Assembly (NCBI GenBank): GCA_947069175.1 | Contig: CAMTDV010000002.1 | Span: 5,993,054 to 6,057,053, forward strand | Origin: Scalesia atractyloides | Taxonomy: Eukaryota > Streptophyta > Magnoliopsida > Asterales > Asteraceae | DNA: 64,000 nucleotides | Direction of reading: 5' to 3' | Part shown: piece after piece, positions 43,025 to 55,194 of the stretch | How positions within the stretch are numbered: position 1 is the stretch's first letter | Layout: each line of letters starts with the position of its first letter | Notes under the pieces: model-generated | Databases searched by the model: none | What the model was told of the DNA's origin: nothing | The model's input: the letters and a program-made list of their open reading frames with translations, nothing else | Position numbers and translations under genes: made by a program

Positions 43025-44035
43025 ATGTCAAACCGGAGTTGGTCGTCAAATGTTCTTGACTTTTATTATGCCAGCGATAGTCCAAGTTGCTTTTCCTCAT
43101 ACATGGGGATAACACCACTCGGGAAAGACTGGTGGGGTGGACTACTTGGATTTAGTGGAGATGGCCATGTTCAAGAAAACGGTACCTTAATAACAAATCA
43201 TTTCCTTTAATAATTAGGCTATTATTTAAAAAATAAATAAATCTTTACCATTCTGTTATAGCACGTGAAAGCATGGTGTAACAAACTCATGTATCAACGA
43301 GAGGTTGAAAGATGCGCAAGGACGACGGCTTCAAAGGATTTTCGTTGGACGGTTCTACCACCAAATTTTGTCAACATGTTAAATGAACAAGATAATGTGG
43401 CAAACATATACGCAGATGGGTCTTCAACTACATACCCTCCATTTTGGGAAATAGATACAGTACATTCATTTTTTATTTATTTTATATTGTGGGGGTTCTA
43501 TATGTAATAAGATCTTAAACATGTTTATTTGGACTGATCTTTAACATAATAATTTTAACCGGATGTTATATACTTTTCTTTTTTTGACACAGGCTTACAT
43601 TCCTATAGCGGTAAAGGAACAACAATGGTTACTTCTAAATATAAATCTAAAGTCACTAGAGATAACTGTTTATTTTACAAATACTTGTGACATGAATAAC
43701 TGCGGAGATTCATTTGCGTGCACAGAAGAATTCATCAAACTGTGATGGAGTTTGAGTCTCTATTCTTGTGGTTTCTGGGTCGTACCGGGTATTGGCAACA
43801 CGCTGAAGTAGACGAGACGGATGCCATGGGAATAGTAGGGGATGTCGTCTGGCCTGATCAAAGAGATCGTATTGGCCGAAATTCAGGAGTCATCATATGT
43901 ATGCTAATGGAAAACCTTGTTCGCAAGCGCTCGTTAACATGGAGGGAAGGAAACCTTCAGGATGCTTGTTTTAGATATAGACGGTACATGACAAATGAAC
44001 TCTATGTCAGACGCTTCACACGAGTTAATTTTTGA
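43025..44035 (+). pseudogene. Second Ulp1-like gene with substituted catalytic residues
   Basis: Exons 43025-43181, 43262-43459 and 43593-44035 join in frame with GT-AG borders. The first two parallel the sister gene (GKDWWGGLLGF versus ASLLGKDGSDW; RWTVLPPNFVNML versus WSILPPYFQMNLF). In the third, AYIPIAVKEQQWLLL has Gln where the active gene has His, and RNSGVIICMLMENLV has Ser where it has the catalytic Cys. A one-base frameshift lies near 43740. Even without it the enzyme would be inactive. It ends at TGA 44033-44035, convergent with the transposase gene. Confidence 0.65.
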
Positions 44036-44883
44036 TGCTTTGTGTATACACATAAAATCAAACAATAAAAAATTGTAATGAAATATTTCCTGCGTAATTT
44101 TATTACTCCAAATACTAAAAAAATAGATACTGTTAAAAGTCTCCCAGGTTATAGGACGGAAATTGTGTAAACTGGTCATGATCGCCCCAGCTTTCTTTAT
44201 CTTTCCCTTTCCCAGTCGTTTGCTAGTACCAATTTGTGACGGCATCGGCTGTGAACACAAATCACGATGATGACCGTATGATTTACACCGGGAACAATAC
44301 GGCAGAGTGGGTTCTTCCCCGAGGGATAAGATCCAGTTGTTATCTCGAGGATGACCCGCCTGACGCTTTGTAATATGCGGCGGTTGAAGATTTATAAGAT
44401 CTTCTAGAGTCTCCCATTCAGACTTATGAGGAAGAGGATTAATCGCTTCTTCATAAGTTCTTTTATAGATTTCGTTTGAGTAACACGGGAAGGAATACTG
44501 ACTGCAATCGGTTTCATCTAAAAATTTTGAAACCGAAATCACATGCCCACATGGTAGGCCAGAAACTTGCCAAACTCGACAGCTACATGTTCGATTATAT
44601 AAATCAACAAAACCGCCCTTGCCCCCGTCTTGAACATCATAAGTGTTTAAACCAACACCAGCAACAGTCCACGTTCTAGACGCTTGATTTTTTTTTTAAA
44701 TTTTCTTTTGAGCCCACTGTGTAAGTAGGTGTGTTTCCTGAATACCCTGCAAGCCGCGTTCATAAAACCATTGTTGTACGGACTGACGAAAGAATTCTAT
44801 AACTTGTGCTATCGGTATTTTGCGCTGGTGTCTAGAAAGAGCATTAATGGACTCCGCGCTGTTAGATGTCATATAATGATATC

Positions 44884-47455
44884 TGTCACACCCCGACCCG
44901 CAGCGGAAAAAGGTGACCGGGGCATGATTGGGTTTTCATCAAAGCTCATGACATTTATTATAATGTTTCATATTTATTATTACAATTTTAAAGAAGATCA
45001 TACAATCAAATCATACAAGTACAACATGTTCTATACATCTTTCTAGACTTCATTATTTTTCTTCTAAGGCACTTTCCTATGTGTTCCTTGCTTCATCCTG
45101 TCCACCTGTATCATGTGTAAAAATGGTTTTTGGGTCAAAAAAGTTGGCGAGTGAATCCTATGAAAACATTTAAACGTGTTTATTGTATTGATTATAAAAT
45201 AAAGTGCATAACCACATATGAGTAAATATAGATGTAAATTTATTCGCAAAACACATAATATTAAATATTGCACACACATACAACAAATGATTGTTTTGAG
45301 GCACGAGTTGTTCAACTCGTCTCCCACGAGGAACTGATGGGCCTAATGAATGAGTTTTGAGGCACGCGTTGTTCAACTCGTTTCCCACGAGGAACTGATG
45401 GGCCTAATAAATAATTTGCATACAACTTGACAATATGTAATACATAACAACAAACGATATTTACATTCTAAGTTTAGATCATATAATGGTATAGCACGAG
45501 TTTGAATAAGCGAATTAATTTAAGCGACACATGATACACCCCAAAACATGAATAAAAAGGGGAATTTGTAAGAATTCACTCACAGTGGTTGCGTTTCTTG
45601 GATTGATGATGATTGCGCACGAATTTGGATTTAACCACGAGAGGAACTAACCTAAATAATAACATAGTGGTTCGGTAAATAAAAGGATTTTATTTGAGAT
45701 TAATAATTTTAATTCATAACCTTAATATGATTTCTAGATTTATTTTTGTGAGTTTAAGGACACTTTCTAACTTTAAAAATATTATTTTTAAGTATTTTTA
45801 ATTGATTTTTAAATTAAATAAATAAATAAAAAATATATATAAAAATTTTGACTTTTTGACCAGTTGACTTTGACTGTTTGACCGGTTCGGACTTTGTGTT
45901 TGTTTGCACTGAGTGAGGTTCGAACCCGAGACCTCTCGTACGCGTGCATGCAGCTCTACCAACTGAGCTACGTGTCTAACCCGAAATATTTCTGTTTTTA
46001 ATTATACTTATATACTATTTAGATTTATCCGGAAATCATTTATTTAAAAAGGTTTTTAAACTAGTCGAACCGGTGCGCATGATGAGTTTCAAACCCGTGA
46101 CCTGTGGTTTAACTTTGCACACAGTCCACCGCTGGACTGTGTGTCTAACCTGGTTAAAATACTTGTTTTTATTAATCTTATATACTAACTGAAAGGTTCC
46201 GTATTTGGGTTTTATAAAAAGGTTTGAATATTGTGACGAATCGGAACAAGGACAGACTCGAACTCGGTATCTCTATGTTTCAAATGCACACAGTCCACCG
46301 CTGGACTTTGTGTCTAACCCGAGATATAACCCGATTTATATTAAATATATACACAACCTAAACTTCATCTTCTTCGTTAAAACAACCCAGAACTCCCAAT
46401 CCCGACTGTTAGCCCACATAATTTTGATTCCCAGTTTAAACAAATGCATATAAACAGTATTGAAGAAAATTAAATGTTTGTACGATTGGGCGAGGTGTTA
46501 GACCTTTCGGTTTAACTCCGATAGAAGATTCCGATTGACTTCCGACGATAGCATATTATTCCGGCGAAGTGTAACTTGTGACAGAGGATCTACAGAGAGT
46601 TTGAGGTGAGTGTGGTGCTTTCTGTCTGAGCTCTAGAGGTCTTATTTTAGAGTAAGCAGAAGGGATGAAATGGATTCGGTTTTCCGGCAACTTGCAGAGA
46701 ATTCCGGCGATGTATTTCTTGCGACAGAGATTCTACAGGGAGTTTAAGGTGAGTGTGGGTGATTTCGGTATGAGCTCTAAATGTCCTGTTTATAAAGTAA
46801 GGCAACAGTGGGATAGTTTCTTCGGTTTTCCGGCGATAACTCTCGGTCAACTCGCAGAGAATTCCGGCGATTTCCGGTGAACTCCGGTGAAACAGAGACT
46901 TGTTTTCACAATGTGGTGAGGGTTGGGCTATGAATTGAACGAGATTTGGTCTTGATAGCTAACATGTTCAACAGTTCGGTCAAGAGATTTAATTTAACTT
47001 TCAGTTATGTTTTTGATTGGTTCAAATGATTGATAACCGATTTGTTTGGTTAAAGGCATGATTAAAATCGTCGGTTTTCCTTGGTTAATTCACGATTACG
47101 AGTAATGCCGGCGGTTACAGATTTGTCGAAGCTTTGAGATTTTCAGTTTTAGCTGTGGATTCTAAATAAAGTTTAATGGTTTCGGATTTATAGCACATAA
47201 GTGTGTGTAGAGCAGTGGTGTGTTAGCGTGTTTGGCTTGTGGCGACCCAGGTTCGAAACCCGGCGTCTGCCTTTATTTTTTTATCCATTATTTATTTGAA
47301 ATTTTAAATTATGATTTTTAAATTCTAATATATTTATTAATTGTGTATTGTTTAAAATTAATTTGAGCATTAAATACGCAACAAAATTTATAACTGATTA
47401 TTCGGTTTAATAAACGAAGCGGGTTTGGATAACCCGGTTTTTGACGGATGTTACA
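44884..47455 (-). mobile_element. Solo LTR C of the chromovirus family, inserted in the MULE transposase
   Basis: 2,572 bp runs from TGTCACACCCCGACCCGC to GACGGATGTTACA, with a perfect 5-bp target duplication, ATATC (44879-44883 and 47456-47460). It has the family layout but a distinct tandem pair of 60-bp repeats at 45295-45412 (GAGGCACG(A/C)GTTGTTCAACTCG). It splits the transposase codons within the motif NRYHYMTSNSAES. Confidence 0.94.
45908..47272. repeat. tRNA-like modules in solo LTR C (three minus, one plus)
   Basis: Minus-strand modules lie at about 45908-45980 (stem CACGTAGCTC with GAGCTGCATG), 46070-46152 and 46235-46316 (CACACAGTCCA with TGGACTGTGTG; the last has one change, CACAAAGTCCA). 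A plus-strand module near 47205-47272 keeps a B box (AGGTTCGAAACCC) but a poor A box. Confidence 0.7.
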
Positions 47456-49149
47456 ATATCGATTACTGGGGCAATGTGCTCTTGCCCATCTACCGAACCC
47501 AATACTTGTTAGAATTTGACGTACCCTGGGAATGGCAAGACAAAGAGCATTGAATGACTCATTAAAATCAGACATCCGGTAAGATTTGCATGTCTTCCAC
47601 CACATACTCTCGTATTCTTTTTTTATTTGACAGTAAACGTAAGTTCATCACTAAATGACGACAACATAACCCGTGATAAGCACGTGGAAAGACGTTACTA
47701 ACAGCTAAGTGTATAGAATTCGCCATATCCGATATTATCGTCATATCGGGTATTTCACCAACACACTCTCTAAGCTTAGAAAGAAACCATGTCCAGGATT
47801 CTCCATCCTCTGATTTTCCTATTCCATAGGAAACTGGTAAAATATGGTTGTTCCCATCCATGCCAACTGCTAAAAACAGCGTACCTTTAAATTCACCTTT
47901 TAGGTGTGCTGCATTGATGATAACCACCAGCCTGAGATTACACATAAAGGCACGAATCTGAAAGTAAAAATTCGTAAGAGGTCAACCGCGTTTTAATTTT
48001 AGATAACTACATAAAAGGTAAAATGCATAACTTACAGCAGCACCGATGGCAACAAAGACCATCTCAAACCGATTCTCTTCGTCAGTCTTGATGCGAGTGA
48101 CAGTACTGGGGTTTGCCCGCTCTAAATTGTAGCAGTAAAACGGTAGTTCAACAAAGGAATCTGTGCTTGTTCCTTGTAGAATCTCTAGCGCGTGACTTTT
48201 TTCACGCCAAGCTTGACTATAACTTATGTCCACTTGGAATCTTTGTTTAAAATCTTTGACAATATCTGTGGACCGATATTTTCTACCACTATCTTTTAGT
48301 GATTCCTTTAAATAGTGAGCCACAACCATTGGGTTTGCCTGACGAAGATGGGGGTACGTTAGCGTCTTTGAGCATGTGTGTTTATCGTTCTTATACTTCA
48401 CAACAAACATGGCACAACCAGCAATACTACATGCCCTAAAACGCCATGCGCACCCATCCACCAAACATGACACATCAAACCTGGTTTTAGACGATCTATC
48501 TACTTTAAACTCAAAATGTTCTAACAAACATTTTTTTCCTAGCTCAAGTTTCATTTCTTCTTTGTTAATGAATACGTAGCCTGGCTCAAACTTAATTGAT
48601 GGAGACAGTGTTTGTGTTGTACCATGTAAATTATCGAAAGTCGTTGTATAGTCCTTTAAAACATTATCATTAACTTCATTAAAAGGAACATTTAAATCAG
48701 GAACTTTAAATGTATCTTGATCGGAAGGAAAACTAGATGACCCAACACACGACTCCTGAATGACGTACAACTTATATAATTCAAAAGGATTTTGCATGGC
48801 AAAATTAAATAAAAAAGCGAGATCACCATCATTAGTTATATCGATCGAATCAGTAAACGAAGACATCCGGTACGATAGATTTTTAATGTTTGGAATTCCA
48901 CACAACTTAGAAACATTACTTAAAAGACCAATGTACGAAAGATGGTTTCAATTTCCAAACCACGTCTACCTGCATCGGCATCAGCAACATACTCCAAGTT
49001 TCCATTAACAATCTGCCACTTTCCACCGCTGTATACAACAAAACAAAGCTTCATGTTGCAAAAATCTAATTTTACTTTAAACGTAAAACGCCTTAAACTA
49101 ATTGTAAATAAATAACCTATGCACGTAATCGTAAACCGGCTTATATTCG

Positions 49150-49520
49150 TACTGAAACGGCTTGAACAGTGACTTGAAACGGCTCTGAGCCGCCTAAATA
49201 GTGGTTTTAAGCCGCATCAACATGTAAGGAAACGGCTCTGAGCCGCCTCAACCCACCTCGGCTCGTTGGAAGGTACCCGGCTAAGGGACGAGCCGGGTCC
49301 TTACCCGGCTTCGATGTCAGCTCCACGTGAAACGGCTCGGCTGAGACGTTTCCTTACCCGACACGGCTCAAAGCCGTTTCAGGGTTGTCGGACACGTGTC
49401 AATTTGCCATTGGTTATCGATGAAGACTAGTGTTGAGCCGCTTCCGTTAACGGAAACGGCTCTTTAAGCCGTGTCAGTGGACCATTTTCGCAAAGACGGC
49501 GTGAAAAGGGCTAGTTTCGT
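49150..49520 (-). repeat. Right terminal inverted repeat of the MULE
   Basis: The reverse complement matches 21231-21600, with long shared blocks such as CCGAGCCGTTTCACGTGG and GACACGTGTCCGACAACC. The outermost 8 or so bases of the left end (GGGCAAAT) are not found here. Confidence 0.9.
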
Positions 49521-49528
49521 GTTCCATT

Positions 49529-49947
49529 TAACTATACAATGTTATTATGGAATAATAATTACTAGTAAACCCTTTTTTTAGAACGGAACCTAGTTATACA
49601 CACAAAAAAAGAAGAAGCAATTTTCAATAGTTATACGCCAAAAAAAAAAGCAATTTTCAAAAAGGAAATTCACAAAGAGAAAAGAGACATTGTTTATTAT
49701 ATATTAATTAAAATTATGTTAGAACTCCGTTTATTAGACGGTTGAATAAAATAAATATACTTAATAATAAAGATTAAAATACTATCAAACAGTTTTTGTG
49801 ATAAGATATTATGGATTTTTATAAATAAAATATTAAATTTGAATAACAAAATCTAAAAGAGAGTGAAATAAGAGGGGAAATAAATCATCGACTAACTAAA
49901 TTATAACGTATGACTGAAATGATAATACTAATAATAACAACGACGAC

Positions 49948-50028
<81 letters not shown>

Positions 50029-51514
50029 TGAATGAGTTGAATTTTATTTAGTTGGAATGGAAAAGAAAAACATAACCTTAAGAATTTTAATAATATTATT
50101 GAATTTATAAATTAATAATATAATTAAATTTATACAGTAATCAAATGAATTCGGTTAAAAATATATAAATAATATTTGAACCTCAAAATACGTAAAATAA
50201 AAAAAACCCTATCTATAATTATAGCTTATCATTTATCTGTTAAGGAATATTTTAAAAAATTTAAACATAAAGAATACGTAAAATAAAAAAAATAAAACAT
50301 ATCTATAATTATGTATTATCACTTAGATATTAACTAAATTAGAGTAAGAAAAAGGTGGGAAAAATTTTTTGAGGATGCATACTAATACGACACATGTACC
50401 CCATAGGTTTAGTTTATTTTATAGTAAGTATAGATATAGATTATATATAATATATCAATTAGAATTTGTTATACAGTTAGGATTTATTGTAATTATCTTT
50501 AAAAGAAGAACCATGATTGGTTAAAGTTTCCTTTGTAATTGTTTCATTTTACTCTGAAAAAATAGTTAGACAATACTTAAACTTTGCTTAATTTAGTTCT
50601 ATACCTTTTAGTCCCATGATTTGGAATATGCGTGTGTATGTATATGTGTGTGGTTGTTTACAAAATCAATTTAAAGTAAATAAGTACAAGAACTAATATT
50701 AGACTTATGGTTCCAAACATCAATATGAAATTGGGAGTGAGTAATTTCGCAAGCACCACGACCAACATGTTGATAGGTTTCAAAATACATTGTAACGTGC
50801 ATTTTCCCCATACACCAGAACACCAATCTTTTCCACTTTTGATGTAGTGTGTAAAATTGTAACGAAGAATTAATCACGTTGATTATAAGAATACATGTGA
50901 TAATCTTCTTCAAACCCTCAAATTCGTCCTAAAAGGCAGAGAATATGAAATGATAGGATGTGTATTGCCAAATTGATAAATGACCATCCTAATTAAATGA
51001 GGACTTAAATAAGAACATAAATTTGAAATGGGTCACAAAAGGCGATAGGCCAAACACAAACACAAAACAAAAACAAAATGCATAAAACATGAAGAAAAAT
51101 ATAAAAGCGTTCGTAAGTTCTACTGGAATGCGTTTTTTTGGACTCAAACTTGGGCAACCCCCCCCCCCCCACCACTTTTAGACCTGCATCAACTTTCGTT
51201 TCATGTCGCTACTTTGATTCTTCTATTCCTCTCCCAAAATCTTTGAGAGAATCACAATATCACATGCTTTAGATTTTAAAATGGATTGCTTTAATTTGAA
51301 TTCATGTGTTAAGTATCTTTATCTGTTGCATTCATAATGAAAGGGAACGAAATAAAGTTATGGTTTATTAATTTTGAAATTTGAGGGCCCTCTTTCCCAA
51401 CCAATTTTCACATTTGTTGGATCTATTGAATCCTACAAAATAATAGATAATTGAAAAGCTAAAATAATCTCTAATATCTGATCCTTTATAATAAAGATCT
51501 GCTGCTCTAAACTC
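49529..51514. other. AT-rich intergenic region with microsatellite
   Basis: There is no gene I can support. It contains a long perfect AAT/TAA microsatellite (49948-50027), a direct repeat of about 60 bp (ACGTAAAATAAAAAAA to CTATAATTAT, at 50191 and 50275), and a C-run at 51159-51171. A minus-strand frame at 50671-50913 reads through but resembles nothing known to me. Confidence 0.6.
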
Positions 51515-52053
51515 TGTTGGGATTTAAAAACTGTTCACAAGATCTGATTAACGGCTAAGATCTGCTGGAAACTAAGGTCTGATGATGAGAACCTCTGATA
51601 AAGATAAAGTCTACTAAAGACTAACAAATGATGAAACCCAACATAGGATATCTCAACAGTTGTTATTATCAGAGTTTATATTATATTTTAATGAAACAGT
51701 GTTTAGGTCTAGCAGAGGTCAGAGTTTGTTAGTTTGTTAAATGTCACTTTCATAGTGACGTCAACCAAAGATGCTCAGTGGTTTGTAATGTACTATAAAT
51801 AGAATAGTGCATGTACTGTTCTATCCATCACTTTCTTCTACACATTCTGTACGAACAAATTAGAGTGATCTTAGGCTGAGGGAGAGTTTGCATGCATACG
51901 TGATTATAATTACAAAAGAATGTCAATGAAAACAATCTTTCTATTGTTATGATTTCAAAGTTTACTATTTCCACTGCATAATTCATACTTGTTTATCTTC
52001 TTCCATTGATTTCACTTAAACATTCACAACAATATCAAACTCAGATCCTAACA
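51515..52053 (+). repeat. 5' LTR of the copia element
   Basis: It begins TGTTGGGATTTAAAAACTG and ends CAGATCCTAACA, with TGTT/AACA inverted ends. A likely TATA box is CTATAAATAG (51794-51803), followed by a transcript start region before TCTTCTACACATTC. Confidence 0.75.
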
Positions 52054-52134
52054 ATTGGTATGAGAGCTTGGTCGTTCAAATTTGATTTAACAATCAATTT
52101 GATATAAACTAGTCAGCTCTCACTGCTAATTCGT

Positions 52135-53330
52135 TTGTTCGTTTGTATTGAAAACAGAGTAAATGTTTATTCACGTTCAAAGTTTTTAAACAAAAACCTG
52201 TTTATAAACAATCAGAATGTCTCAAATCCACAAGATCCACACAATACTGGCACCATGTACAAACCTCCGATACTTGTCAGATCAGAGTACAATATCTGGC
52301 AACGTCGGATGGGTCACATACTTGCACAACAGAATGTGGGTTGTTGGAAATCGGTTATCTTCGGAAAACATGTTCCGATGATACCGAGTGCCAAAGATCC
52401 AAAAGTTCAAGTTCCAAAGAGTCTTGAACATTACTCTAAGCAAGATTTTCAGAAAATTGAGCTAGATACAAAGGCATTTAGTATCGTGGCAACTGCTTTG
52501 CCTAATGATATCTATGCTGGCCTGCTGCACTACAGCAATGCAGAGGAGTTATGGGATACTCTGAAAGAACAATTTGGTGGCACTGTAAGTGTTATTGAAA
52601 ATAACAAAGAAGTTTTGAACCAACAGTATGAAACATTTTGTCATTTGAAAGGAGAATCATTAACTCGACAATTTGAAAGGTTTAGTTGTCTAATTAGTGA
52701 GTTAAAACTGGTAGATGTTAATTTTGCAAATTCTACTTTGAATAACCGATTTCTTAGATCACTACTAGATAAATGGGACACTAATGCCTTTGTAACCAAA
52801 AATTCTGTTGGGTTTAAAAAGATGAGTTTGACTCAACTTCATGGTAGGCTTCTCACTTATAAGAGAGAGCTTAACCAGAAAAAGAAGCTATAAGAATCAG
52901 GAAAAGTGGCTGATGACTATTCTTTTGGTAGTACAACACTTTTTGGTCAAGTAGAAACCTCTGGTAGTAGCAAGGAACAGAGTTATAATCATTTTATGTC
53001 ATAACATCTGGTGGGAATTTCAACTCTGATTCTTGCTCACCCAATTTTGCTTTTGCAGCAAAGGGAAAACCAAGTTTCTGACAACTTATCCTTTGAACTT
53101 AATGATCTTCAACATTTTGATCCAACTAATTTAGAAGAAATGAACATATTACACCAACTGACATTGTTGAGTGTTAGGACCAGCAAGTTCTATAAAAGAA
53201 CTGGTAGAAAATTCCTAGGGTTGCAAGGAGGGTTAAAAGTTGGGTTGGATAAGTCAAAGATTAAATGTTAAAAGTGTAACAGGTTAGGTCATTTTGCTAC
53301 GGAGTATAGCAGTCAAACAAATGTCCAATT
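52135..53330 (+). pseudogene. Copia gag remnant
   Basis: Positions 52255-52893 encode a copia-type capsid (NIWQRRMGHILAQQNVGCWK, then LWDTLKEQFGG and LNNRFLRSL). After a stop, a CCHC-like knuckle occurs near 53268-53310, where the final Cys is Tyr (KCNRLGHFATEYS). Frames shift at 52894 and again near 53010. Confidence 0.8.
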
Positions 53331-53499
53331 ATCACACACCCAAGTCCTAGACCTCAAAACACACAAAACACTGTCCATTATTCCCAATATATCCTTGCTC
53401 CTCATATGCAAAACACTGCTCATTTTATACACCCTGTAACCACTGTTCCAGTTCAGTTTGTCCAAACCACTGTTCCTCAGATACAGTATGTTCAAGCCC

Positions 53500-54795
53500 T
53501 AAGTCCTTAGGTTCAAGTGCAACCTGTACCACAAGTTACACAAACCTCTACTCCTGTAGAGACCAGTCAACAGAGCTTCTTTACACAAGGTTTTGCTAAT
53601 TGGAGTAGCTTACCTGAAGAACTGACTGATGAGAATTTTTCTCTAGTTGCTAACACTGAAAAGAAACATGATGATTTTTGTTTTATGGCACTAGACACAA
53701 TACTTGAAGGGGATGAGTATGATGAAGTAGTGTTAAATTCTAATGATGTTCGTAAAAATGTTGTGGCTGGTTTTTTAAGAAGAGAAGGTTGGTGAAGAAA
53801 CTGTGATCTCAGTGTCAGACCCATGGGAAACCAGTGTTTGTGAAAGAGAATGTGACTGTGCCATGATGGCTGCTGCTAAGGTATCACCTCAAGTTCTTAA
53901 AGACCTATGTTCAGACAAATGTATTATTTCTTTTGCTAACATAAAAGAGGTAAATGAAAACCTTAGAAACAAAATTTTAGATGATGAAATTCAGTTTAAA
54001 AAACATGCAAAAGAGTTAAAATCTAACCTGTTTGAAAAAGAGTTTGAAATCAGTAGCCTCAAACATGAGTCTAGCATAACCAAGGATCAACTCCAAACTA
54101 CGATAGAAAATCAAAGTTGTAAAAAGGAGCTTGAATCTACCCAAATTACTTGTGAAAAATGGGTAGAATCCTGCAAAGGTTATGAGCAGATGTTAGAATC
54201 ACAAATCAAAAGCAATGTAATATTTGGTGTGGGTTTTAGAAAACATGACCAAGTTTCTCAAAACACTGCTGTAAATGATTGTGAGTTGGTTGAAATTATT
54301 CCAACAAATTTGGCTGGTTAAGAAATTAAAGTCACTGAACCAAATGGTAAGAAAATTATTTTAGAAAGACCAGCAAGATCCTCAACTTTTGAGGAAATTG
54401 AAAAATATCAATTTAAACCTACATGGTCAGATGAGTGTGACATTCTTGACAACTTTAAGCCAATGGATTTTTCAACGATTGAAGGTGTAAAAGCACCAAA
54501 AGTCAAGATCATTCCCTTAAAAGATCTTCCAGCAGATGTTACATACATCTGCTGACAAAAAGTCAGAAAAATAGAAGAAAAGAGAGAAAATATCAAACTT
54601 GTTTTGTGATTTCTGTGAAAAGAAGAATCATGTCACTAAAAACTGTTTTCTTCTAAAAGCTTATGATATAAACAAAACAAGTCTGACCATTGATTCACCA
54701 AATTGCACCATTTGTGGCAGAACAAACTACAAAACTCAAGAGTGTGTTTATCTAAAAAAAATTGATGATAAAAGAAATGATATAAATCTATAACA
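53500..54795 (+). pseudogene. Copia gag tail and second Cys-rich region
   Basis: Positions 53517-54321 include a Glu/Lys-rich, probably coiled-coil stretch (NENLRNKILDDEIQFKKHAK, then LKSNLFEKEFEISSLK). Positions 54599-54793 encode FCDFCEKKNHVTKNC and CTICGRTNYKTQEC, two Cys/His clusters resembling zinc knuckles. Stops separate the pieces. Confidence 0.55.
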
Positions 54796-55194
54796 CTAGA
54801 GAGTTTAAGAAATGAAAAGACCAAACAGACTTTTGTCCCTGTCCAAACATCTGTTACCAAATAATTGAATATAACCTCTGCTCCAAGAAAGGTTCAGGTA
54901 ACAGATGCACCACCAGCTAATAAATTTCCAAGAGGATATGACCAACCTGCTTACAAGGGTGTACCACTTGGCTATGAGGTTTACAAAAGACCATCTAAAC
55001 CAAGAGTTAACAGACATCCTCATGGTTATGATAAGTTGATAGGAAATGGTTCACAACAGTTGTTATCAAAATCTGTTCAAATCACTAACCATATTCTTGG
55101 ACTTGAGGCTGAAATGTCTTTGACCCCATCCAAAGTCATCTTGGCTTTGGAAACTCACCTAAACTAATTGTTTACTAATGTGCAGAGAGTTTCT

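Larger units (their letters stand above)
44150..48905 (-). pseudogene. MULE transposase (MURA type), split by a solo LTR
   Basis: Exon 1 is 48905-48036, exon 2 starts at 47957 and is interrupted at 47456/44883. Residues 105-180 hold a MuDR-type zinc domain (C147, C152, H176, C178). The catalytic region reads VVIINAAHLKG, GMDGNNHILPVSYG and ESWTWFLSKLREC, then TIISDMANS and YHGLCCRHLVMN. The family's first catalytic Asp (IDAAHLKG) is Asn here. Across the solo LTR the frame resumes at SNSAESINALSRHQRKIPI, meets a stop at 44696-44698, then gives the SWIM zinc finger CSCRVWQVSGLPCGH and a C-terminal zinc knuckle-like CSRCKSYGHHRDLC. MURA binds the terminal repeats and moves the element. This copy has three independent defects. 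The exact C-terminus is uncertain. Confidence 0.88.
21231..49520. mobile_element. Giant MULE with Ulp1 genes and tRNA-like arrays
   Basis: Long inverted ends at 21231-21600 and about 49150-49520 bracket a MURA transposase gene (minus, 44150-48905), Ulp1-like genes at 37650-38599 (minus), 40033-42841 and 43025-44035, three tRNA-like arrays and many GCCGTTTC-type motifs. Transposase plus ULP-like genes is the layout of the KAONASHI (KI) MULE group. Flanks TTTTCCATT (21222-21230) and TGTTCCATT (49520-49528) match at 8 of 9 bases, a plausible 9-bp target duplication, though the left end carries about 8 extra bases not matched on the right. Nested inside are a chromovirus (23301-34137) and a solo LTR (44884-47455). 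Without them the element would be about 14.9 kb. It lies about 1.07 kb downstream of the NPGR2 stop. Confidence 0.85.

Noticed and set aside
44150..48905. FAR1/FHY3-type domesticated transposase gene
   Set aside because: It has MURA domains but lies between long inverted repeats with a full MULE context and carries disabling lesions, so it is not a domesticated gene.
49948..50027. TAA/AAT microsatellite as a regulatory element
   Set aside because: It is a simple repeat with no neighbouring gene; nothing supports a role.
50671..50913. 80-residue minus-strand frame in the spacer
   Set aside because: Two alternative frames look equally plausible, no family resemblance was seen, and there is no promoter or splice context.
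51159..51171. C-run as a G-quadruplex site
   Set aside because: A single uninterrupted run without the usual four-tract pattern; it could also be a sequencing artefact.
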